Of a stretch of 64,000 bases of DNA, positions 56,538 through 64,000 are shown in pieces. Numbering within the stretch: position 1 is the first letter of the stretch; each line of letters begins with the position of its first letter. Below the pieces are notes generated by a model. That model was not told the DNA's origin and did no database searches. It saw only the letters and a list, made by a program, of their open reading frames with translations. The DNA is from Porites lobata (Eukaryota; Cnidaria; Anthozoa; Scleractinia; Poritidae). Position numbers and translations under genes: made by a program. The stretch covers positions 3,161,501-3,225,500 of the forward strand of contig CALNXK010000021.1 in the NCBI GenBank assembly GCA_942486035.1, given 5' to 3'.

Positions 56538-57082
56538 AGTTGTACTTACTTGGCCTCAAACTTCGCTTTTCTTCTTGTAATGATTCGTCTTTTTGCTACT
56601 TTCTGCCCTTAACGTTCTTTATTATTTTACCTAGGATAAATTGATTGGTAAGTACTTGCCACTGGAGGTAAGAAATATAATACCACTTTATCAAACATAC
56701 ATGTATAATGATCAGTGGAAAGAATTTCCTCCCGTAATATTTTTATCGTTGGTTCGAGTTACCGAAAGTAAAATTTCAGTAAATGTATAAACGAAATCCA
56801 GGGGTAATCGATTTGGGTTCGAGTTAGCGAGGGTTCGAGCTATCGGTAGTAGACCGTGCTTCAGTCTTACAAGTGCAAAATGGTCAATTACTTTACCTTA
56901 CTGGTCTTGAATTTCGTGGGTACTTTTGATTTCGCGATTTTAGTGAGACAGTATTTCGCGGGGTTTTATTTGCAATTTCAACAGCCTAATATTAAAAAAA
57001 GAAACATTAAATTTCGCAATTTCGCATTCTCGATTTCGTTTTAGTTTTAAAAAAATCAGGACGTGTTAAAAATGTCTATGTT

Positions 57083-57217
57083 TATACTACTACATGAGAA
57101 ATTTCTGCAATTTGATTGGCTTAGAGCAGTGGTATTTCAGCTTACCTTGAAATACCTACATGTGAAAATTACAAAACCTTTGCGGGTTGTAGTATAAACA
57201 AATAATAGCATGATTTA

Positions 57218-57248
<31 letters not shown>

Positions 57249-57374
57249 ATATTTCAAAATTGTCTCAAATTTCACTCGCCTATTGGCTCATGAAATTAAG
57301 TGTAACAATTTTGAAATATCACTCGTGGTGTTTATGTCAAATATCACTACAAATCATGCTATTACCTATACTAA
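57083..57374. mobile_element. Foldback repeat Q, copy 2
   Basis: About 90% similar to 29751-30040 over its full length, same internal palindrome. Followed without gap by another foldback. Confidence 0.85.
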
Positions 57375-57741
57375 TATCATAGGTGACGAATTACTCGTTA
57401 ATTTTGGCGCGAAATTTCAACGCTAATTTGTAATTTCACATGTGAAATTATTAATTTGCTATGGCAACCTGCCGTACGTCTCCTTTTCAAGATGACGACG
57501 AAGTTTTAAAATGTCATGAATGAAGATGTCAGGGCATAAAAATACGCTTTAGGAAACCTGAACACACGAAAGAGCACATCAAGAAGAATTCTTAGAGGTA
57601 TGTTGTCGAAAAATTCTGAAAACTTAACCCAAATTTTAGCTCTAAACGTTTGAGAGTGGAGTTCTCGATCGATCGATACGATCCAGGATAAACAAGTCAA
57701 AATTCCTCGATTGGTAACGTAATTCGTCACCCATGATATTA
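57372..57741. mobile_element. TIR element with TAATATCATRGGTGACGAATTAC ends
   Basis: TAATATCATAGGTGACGAAT at the left is mirrored by ATTCGTCACCCATGATATTA at the right (one or two mismatches). About 370 bases. The minus-strand frame inside (57506-57802) crosses the right end and has no domain. Confidence 0.7.
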
Positions 57742-57745
57742 ATAG

Positions 57746-57904
57746 GTAATCAAATGGTATACTCGTGAAATTAGGGAATAATTTCACGCGCGTTTTGTCC
57801 AAATCCTTATAATTTCCCGAGCCTTTAGGCGAGGAAAATTATTAGGATTTGGACAAAACGCGCGTGAAATTATTCCCTAATTTCACTCGTCACCATTTGA
57901 TTAC
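57746..57904. repeat. 159-bp hairpin with ~63-base arms
   Basis: The left arm begins GTAATCAAATGG and runs through CGCGCGTTTTGTCCAAATCC; the right arm mirrors it through GGATTTGGACAAAACGCGCG to CCATTTGATTAC. The loop centres on CCCGAGCCTTTAGGCGAGG. The arms are nearly perfect. Confidence 0.85.
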
Positions 57905-58289
57905 ACATACTAACAATAGGGAAAATGAAAATGAAAAAAACACAAAAAGAAAGACAAAGTCCACAAAAGGACTACAATGACAATCACAAGAAGGTTGCCT
58001 CCCTTTCCTCCTTCCCTCCTCCATCTGCCCGCTTCTCTTTCTCCCACTTTGTTTTCTGAAGGACATTGTTTGAAAGTAGCCCATTTCTTCCTAAAGGAGG
58101 CTAAGTTAGCCTACTAATTTTAACACTTGCTACTTCCATGAATTAAGCAGTTTGGTCCTATAAAAACTTGTTTATACTTGTGGTTATTGGATGATTAATT
58201 TTGTCGCTTAAATCTTAACTTGACATTTCACTATAGATTTCCCGAAAATCACCTCTAACTTTGTTTTTAACATTTAGGATTAAAGGTAC

Positions 58290-58449
58290 AGTAAAACCTC
58301 TTTAATACGGACACCAAAGGAACAGAACCAATTGTCCGCTTTACAGAGGTGTCCGTGTTATGAATGTAGGGAATGTATAATTTTTGGCATTTCTGGGACC
58401 AAACGAACTGTCCGTTATAGAGAGGTGTCCTTAAGGAGAAGTTAGACTG
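58290..58449. mobile_element. pogo-type MITE upstream of locus C
   Basis: 160 bases from CAGTAAAACCTCTTTAATAC to GTTAGACTG with TA flanks. The collinear position before locus B (49563) reads GGATTAAAGGTATTTGAATG without it, giving a second empty-site proof of a TA target. Confidence 0.9.
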
Positions 58450-58971
58450 TATTTCAATGATACTGGTAATGGGTATCCCATGATTTTCAGATGCTTTAAT
58501 ACGAAGAGGAAATTTTTTATTGTTCAGTGTGATTTTTCAGGCTTGCTACATGTTGGATCATTTTAAAATGAACTTTTTTTTTTCGTTGACGTCCGTTGAT
58601 TTATGGGAGAGTTTTAGCCTATCATTTTCAATGAAGAAGCTTCAAACCCCCGATAAACCGACTACTATACATGATCTTATAAACTGTGAATTTTGTCAGT
58701 GTCTTTCAGATCGCAATTGTAAGAATTCAATATATACGTGAATCCATGTGATTTTCATATTGCTGTCTTTACATGTTTTATATTGACTGGACAACCCAGG
58801 CTTCATAAACAAAATAAGATAGAATTCGTTTTGACCAGACAAACAACTGGAAGGATTCGTTGCTAAACGGAGCCTTTCCTGGCCAATCAGAGAAGATTTA
58901 CGTAAGTGTTAATTTGAGTTAACTGCGACTGATAAGTTTGTGGGTAACACGCAGATGGGCTGCTGGTCAAC

Positions 58972-58978
58972 TATAAAA
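58972..58978 (+). promoter_or_regulatory. TATA box, granulin-like locus C
   Basis: TATAAAA in a block shared with locus A (about 450 bases, about 95% similar), 331 bases before the start codon. Transcription would begin near 59003. A candidate untranslated first exon would end at GCG/GTAAAG (59056), joining the acceptor TTATGTATTTTACAG at 59267-59281, 21 bases before the ATG. The UTR intron is inferred. Confidence 0.6.
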
Positions 58979-59302
58979 ACCAAGGAGCAGCATCAATAAA
59001 AAGAGAGAATTGTTAAGTCTGAATGTCAGTTGTGAACTTGGCAACGAATTAAAGCGGTAAAGCAAAACAGCTCTCGTCTTTTGTTGAAAAAGAACCGGTT
59101 AATCTCTCTGGAAGGTTCTTTTAACGAGATGGCTGGATGTTGGTCTCGTTCTTTCATGCGTTTTTGCTGACCTCGAATTCGTCTTGGTCGAAAAAAAACC
59201 ACGTTGAAAAACCACTTGTTCAATAGCTAACCATTATGACCTCACGTTTGGTCAATAATGATATCATCTTATGTATTTTACAGGAAGTTGTTCATTTACA
59301 AA

Positions 59303-62031
59303 ATGCTTCCACACAAAGTAGCTGTTAATGTGATTCTTGTGCTGATTATATCATCTACTGGTGAATCTTATTGGCATTTGAAAGCTGCAGGTAAATATGT
59401 GCAATCCAAGCAAAAGGTTGTAGGCTCACTCAGTTACCAAATTCCATTGGCTCGTATCAGAAACTCATAAGAACTCAAAGATCTCCTGCTGTGTTTTCCC
59501 GCTCAGTATTTTTTGTTAGCGTTGTGCAGCGGGTTTTGACTTATAAAAGTCTATTCGGCTTTCTTTCTATTTCCCGTCTGTCGTCCACGTTTCAGCTCCT
59601 TATGAGTTACTCAGTCGTATACACGTATCTTAACTTCACGTAACCAATGAAAGAGTATTATAAGTACAGGCCATTTGCACGATGTTTTGATCGTGAAAAG
59701 CCAGGTAAAAAGATATTGTTTATGAATGGAAGAAAGAAAGACGATCCCATACGAGTAAGTAAGCCTTCGTCATCACTGAGATTCGTACAGTTAGTACGAA
59801 GGCTGTGTTTTTAAATTTTACCAAGATTGATGACTTTTAATCCTTAAATGACGTACTTTACGATTGGCTGACTCCATTTTTTAGCTTTGAAACACCACGA
59901 ATGGACGAACCACAGGAGTGGCGTTAGGCCTAGACACAAAAAGCTGGATTTTTTTTAAGAATAAGGATTCTTAGAGCATCAGAAGATTTTTAAACTATTG
60001 GGGATTTTTAGATTATTTTGAAAAAAAATGGTTCTATTTTCTTTGCCTCTTTATTTAATTTCCCATGAAATGACAAGTTTGTCCCATTGTTTACTACTTG
60101 GTGACTGCTACACTGCAATCCAATCGTGCAGCGGTGTTTCCTTTTTCTAAAGCATCCCGTCATTCCACTCGGCACTCTTCTGCTGGAACCGACATTGAGT
60201 GCCTTTTGTTTAATAAAAGCGCTATCAAAAAAGCGTACAAACTGTGTATGCCGTTTTCTTTTCTTAAAGGGAGATCTGAGGTTTTATTAAAAAATATTGT
60301 GAGATAAACAGAAATTTTTAGAAAATTTAGGGATATTTTGGGATTTTTAGAAACTTTTTGGGATATTTATAGATTTTTGGAGGCATTTAATTTTAGGGAA
60401 AAAGCTGGGCGAATTTGCAAAAAGAGTTTTTATTGCATTTTTTGGGATATTCCAGCTCTAGCACGTTCTCAAGCTAAATAAAACAAGGATTTTTTAAAGT
60501 TTTTTACGCGGATTTTAGCGAGGCGGTGAGGGTCAAGTTTATTGACTAACGGTTAAATATGTCGATTTTTACGCCTTAAGACTAAATTTTTGGCGTTTTA
60601 TCACCTGTGGATATAATATCCTCATCGAGACCCTCTACAAATTGATATCAATTAGCTCAATCATCACTAGTTCGTCTAAACCTGTTATCAGCTTTTAGAA
60701 TTATCTCAACGGATGAAGTGCCTGAAGTCCAAGTATGTTGTTTGCAAGGCAAACTTAGTAGAATCGAGTCACTTTAAAGTTGCAAACACCCTTCAGGCAC
60801 TAGTTCTGGGTTTTGCTTGATATTTCAATGTCACATACTAGCCTGTCATCACTCTACAATGCCTTAGAGCACATGCAAAGAGTATGAGGATGTTTATACC
60901 TAGAAAAGTGCTTTTTTTTTCAAAATGAGCACGCTGATAAAGAACCTGCGTGTATGAGAGAATTGTAAGAGACATTTCACTGATCTTTAACGAATTTAGA
61001 GTTGCTCCTTTGTGATTTCTGAAAAGTTAATTAACCTCTGTAATTATTACACAGCGATTTGCCCTGATGGAAATTTTTGCGCAGGAACATGCTGTCGATG
61101 GAGAGCGAGTCCCACTGGGTGGGGCTGTTGTGGTCATAAAAATGGTGTTTGTTGCTATGGTGACATGGATGGAATGTGCTGTCCAAACCACTGGAGGTGT
61201 CGTACTTTTTTCTTTCCCGCTTTTTTAAAAATATTTTGAATCAACCTGAAGTTTGTATTTATTATTTCCGTAAGTTAGTTAGTTTTAAGGTCTCACCACA
61301 CCAAATACAGAAATAAAAAAGTTTTATCAGCAGGAAAGTAAGACTGAGTCAAATTCGGTTGAGGCCCCATTTGAACAAGCTTTATGGATAAAGAAAGTTA
61401 TTTTATTGACTGAAAACTTGCTTGTTATTATTCATACCTTAAAATGACACTGTTCATATCATGGAACATTTTAGGTGCCCCCCCTCCCCCACTTTGTGAC
61501 CCTATTATTTTTGCAGAGCACCACCCCTTAGAAACACACGTTTTGAAAATTTGAGCCCCACCCCCTCTAAATATATTCCTGCCCACCCTTTCCATATTAA
61601 CTGAACTTTTCCTAATCAGTATGTCTGAAAAAAAAATCTCGGAATAATCTCAGTAACCGAGATCCAGTAACTTCGCCTCCATCCCCAAATAACTGCAGAG
61701 GTACAAAAATTGAACAGCACATAAAACTCACTCGGAATTCCCTTGGTCGCCATGTTTAAATAGCTTATGCAACGAGGCTTTTCTTATTTTTTCAAAAACA
61801 GTTTTTGTGTAATTATTTCGAATTATGTGAATGGAGTCGAAGCAAATATATGACAATTATTGGATGCCAATATACAACTGCATTGCCTTATATATGCTAT
61901 AAACTGTTTTCTTTTCTTTCGAATTCTACAGATGCAATTCACCACATCATTGTGTCACGCTTGGCAACGAACTTGGGAGAGGTTACCGCGCCAAAGATGT
62001 AGAATATAAAAGGCCTGAAAATCTTTTATAA
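59303..62031 (+). CDS. Granulin-like secreted cysteine-rich protein, locus C (intact)
   Basis: Three exons: 59303-59390, 61055-61196, 61932-62031, all with GT/AG borders and matching phases (1 and 2), giving 109 residues. Residues 1-20 (MLPHKVAVNVILVLIISSTG) form a signal peptide, so the product is secreted. The mature part has 12 cysteines at 32, 38, 42-43, 54-55, 62-63, 71-72, 78 and 84: the granulin order of two singles, four CC pairs, two singles, with ICPDG at the start, GWGCC, and CCPNHWRC near the end as in granulins. Spacings x3, x10 and x7 differ from the usual x5, x8 and x5. A basic 25-residue tail (GNELGRGYRAKD...) follows. Granulins act as growth factors or host-defence peptides; the role here is unknown. 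Exon 3 codes the last two cysteines. The start is fixed by the UTR acceptor just upstream and conservation at A and B. It could instead be a granulin-fold defence or venom-type peptide. Confidence 0.85.
60690..61010. other. Extra intron sequence in locus C
   Basis: Relative to locus B (which passes directly from AGCTTTTATATTAATCTCCG to the exon-2 acceptor), intron 1 of C carries about 310 more bases here. They contain an imperfect inverted pair, AAGTGCCTGAAGTCCAAG and CACCCTTCAGGCACTAG, and have no frame. Confidence 0.5.
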
Positions 62032-62136
62032 TTTCGTCCCAGTTTTTTGCTCAACATTGACTTGAGTATCTGTTTTTGGTGGGGAGAACTTTCTTTAGTT
62101 TTAAACTGTAATCGTGATATTTTTATTAGCTGTGTG

Positions 62137-62142
62137 AATAAA
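62137..62142 (+). terminator. Candidate polyadenylation signal, locus C
   Basis: AATAAA 106 bases after the stop codon. In locus B the same place reads GTGTGAATAGCAAAAAC, without the hexamer, which would be another mark of decay in B. Confidence 0.55.
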
Positions 62143-62475
62143 TAGCCTGAGTTATCCTACTTAATTGTTTAGCAAAAAACAAATAAGACTATGGATGACT
62201 GATTTAGCTTCATACTGATCCTTTAGTTCTAGTGATCTATGTGAGGAGGAAAGGGTCAAGGGATATTTGAGTTCATAAAGAATGACTAGTTTTTAGTTTT
62301 CCAGTTTCTTTTGGATTCGTAGTCTCTATCAGGTAAAATTACCTTGCAAAACTGATATTTTTCGTTTGTTTTGTTATCATTAGTTATTTGAAACTGCTGG
62401 TTACCTTGCTTTAACAATCACCCTGGGAGAATGCGAAAAATGTTGCTACTTTTTATTTTGGGTAAAAATGGTAAT

Positions 62476-62712
62476 TGGGGAAGGACCATAAGAAACGTTA
62501 TGGGGGGGATGGGGAATTTTCGAGCCGCAGGAATTTTTTTTCGTTACCAAATTCCTTGTATGGATTTATGTTTGGCCGTAGCATGAATATTTTTTTAGGA
62601 TTAATTGGCGTGCATGAATTTGTTTTTATTTAATTTTCCGTTGCGTATTTTTTTTGTACTTCGCCCCCACCCCCTCTCCCCCATAAGTTTTCTAATGGTC
62701 CTTCCCTTAGTC
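62476..62712. mobile_element. MITE with GGGAAGGACCAT ends
   Basis: The left end GGGGAAGGACCATAAGAAAC is mirrored by the right end TTTTCTAATGGTCCTTCCC. The arms carry G-runs and C-runs (GGGGGGGATGGGG / CCCCACCCCCTC). Non-coding. Confidence 0.75.
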
Positions 62713-62774
62713 AACGTTTCTAAGCGCTTAGACAGCCGCCAGTTGATCTTGTAATTTTAATCATATTGCTATAT

Positions 62775-63065
62775 ACCACTAGAAGCCCAGGCTCAAACTG
62801 TAAGCGTCGGCGCTGTTACGCAACTTTCGAAATATGAGAATTTGTGTGGGAAAAAAATATTTGTTTCTGAATCCCACAATTACCAAGAGACACCAAAATA
62901 AAAAACAGTTTACCTCGTTCAACTTATATGATGTTTTTCTTTCTACCTGTGTACATTTTACCTCAAACCAATAGTGGATTTTACATTACTTGAACCGGTT
63001 TGCTCTCTTCAACCAGGTCAACACCGTGCTCATCAGATACGTCGATAGACACACAGTATAAAGGG
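62775..63065. repeat. Segmental block D, copy 3 (start)
   Basis: Shows diverged but ordered similarity to 42245-43110: GCGCTGTTACGCAACTTTC, GAATTTGTGTGGGAAAAAAA, then GGTCAACACCGTGCTCATCA. The third block begins directly after locus C, so the array probably continues to the right. Confidence 0.45.
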
Positions 63066-63105
63066 ACCGTTCAGAAACGCTGGTTTTTGGCATTCTTGTA
63101 GATTA

Positions 63106-63277
63106 CAGTCTAACTTCTCCTTAAGGATATAATACGGACACCTCTCTATTAGGGACAGTTTGTTTGGTACCAGAAATGTCAAAAATCATACATTCACTAC
63201 CTCTATAATACGGACACCTCTGTAAAGGTGACAATTGGTTCTGTCCCTTTGGTGTCCGTATTAAAGAGGTTTGATTG
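63106..63277 (-). mobile_element. pogo-type MITE, inverted copy
   Basis: CAGTCTAACTTCTCCTTAAG to CTCTTTAATACGGAC-complement, the reverse orientation of the CAGTCAAACC family, with TA at both ends. Fourth copy in the window. Confidence 0.88.
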
Positions 63278-63730
63278 TATTTGCATTGAAAGATGCCGTC
63301 AATGCAAAACTTGAATGAAATTTTCTTGGTGAGCCCGTTTATGCCCAATATTTTTTGGCAGCCCCCATTTAAGGCCATATTTTTTGGCATGACTCCTCTT
63401 ATCCCACTTACTCCCACGCACACTCATAAAAAATGAACTGTCTCTAACAGTAGGGAGCTTAAGAGGCGACGTCGACAATGGCAATGAAGACGTCGCTAAA
63501 ATAAATAAATAAATAAATCACAGAAGTGAGCACTTTGTCTAAAACAGATGAAATCATCGAAACACAAGCATAGGTCAACTGTACTAATCAGCGTTACCTA
63601 ATCAGGTCATGATGAACATAATTTTAACTGTTACTTCCGTGACACTTAGCCTTAGGGGAGGGGGGGGGGGCTCTGTACACAAGGTAGGGACACTTGCCTG
63701 CGACACAGACGAAACTAAGGCTAGATTCTC

Positions 63731-64000
63731 CCCATGTGAGGAAATCCAAGACACTCTTGGATTCTGCTTCCAGGTCATGGATTCCGGTTTGCAATTACTG
63801 GGTTCCAGATCTTTTCCAGTGGAACTTGAATTCCGGATTCCAATTGTTTTAAAGGGATTCCGGATTCGTACAGCTGTATTGCGGATTCAAAGGCCCAGGA
63901 TTCCGGATTCCACAAGCAAAAATTTCCAAGATCCCGGATTCCACAAACGAAAGATCCTGGATTCGACATGCAAAAATTTACTGGATTCCGGAATCCGCAC
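63731..64000 (-). repeat. GGAATCC-rich dispersed repeat, copy 3
   Basis: Inverted relative to the other two copies. GGATTCC motifs run in the expected order and the repeat continues past the right edge. Confidence 0.75.

Larger units (their letters stand above)
54771..56870. repeat. Segmental block D, copy 2
   Basis: Collinear with 44400-45720 (see that entry). It is expanded by two small MITEs (55666-55757, 56418-56537) and AT-rich filler. It precedes locus C as copy 1 precedes locus B. It has no supported gene. Confidence 0.6.

Overview
The window is animal nuclear DNA, most likely from a cnidarian and probably a stony coral. It is AT-rich and intron-bearing, with very few real genes in a dense, layered bed of transposon debris. 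The cnidarian call is inference. It rests on the TPR-CHAT gene type, a tRNA-headed SINE, Penelope-, CR1/L2-, pogo-, hAT- and Harbinger-like remains, and foldback repeats of kinds I associate with coral assemblies. Nothing suggests bacterial, viral or organelle DNA.

Region 1 (1-16.5 kb) holds two minus-strand TPR-CHAT genes. The copy at 1-822 runs off the left edge, is 5'-truncated and has a frameshift. The copy at 7424-12701 is nearly complete. A 19-codon first exon is followed by a 2.87-kb intron and one long exon coding eight 40-residue TPR units and a C-terminal CHAT (caspase-like) domain with its His and Cys in place. One missing A in an A8 run separates the TPR and CHAT frames. Around them lie foldback elements, a SINE, two LINE remnants and pogo-type MITEs, one of which is split by a LINE.

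Region 2 (16.5-30.7 kb) has no convincing cellular gene. It holds a 1.5-kb long-inverted-repeat element, one of three diverged copies of a 2-3-kb repeat, an SGNH-hydrolase fragment of probable retroelement origin, a widely spaced inverted repeat pair (24.96/28.54 kb) and several MITEs.

Region 3 (30.7-64 kb) is a decaying tandem array built on a small secreted granulin-like gene. Locus C (59303-62031) is intact: three exons, 109 residues, a signal peptide and 12 cysteines in the granulin order C-C-CC-CC-CC-CC-C-C. Locus B (49947-53866) keeps all exons and splice sites but has a +1 shift in an A7 run. Locus A (34194-34281) keeps only the signal-peptide exon. The loci alternate with copies of a second block (about 42.2-45.7, 54.8-56.9 and from 62.8 kb), so the repeating unit is roughly 10 kb. 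Because A, B and C are paralogous, transposons present in one and absent from another can be read directly as filled and empty sites. This shows a TA duplication for the pogo-type MITEs, an 8-bp duplication for a hAT-like element in an intron of B, and a 2.9-kb helicase-bearing TIR element between promoter and start codon of A.

The best candidate for something undescribed is the granulin-like tandem family, whose cysteine spacing departs from the textbook granulin. The TPR-CHAT pair comes next; CHAT proteases are known effectors in bacteria, but animal TPR-CHAT proteins are poorly understood. Three coding lesions sit in or beside A-runs, so sequencing error must be excluded before calling any of them pseudogenes.
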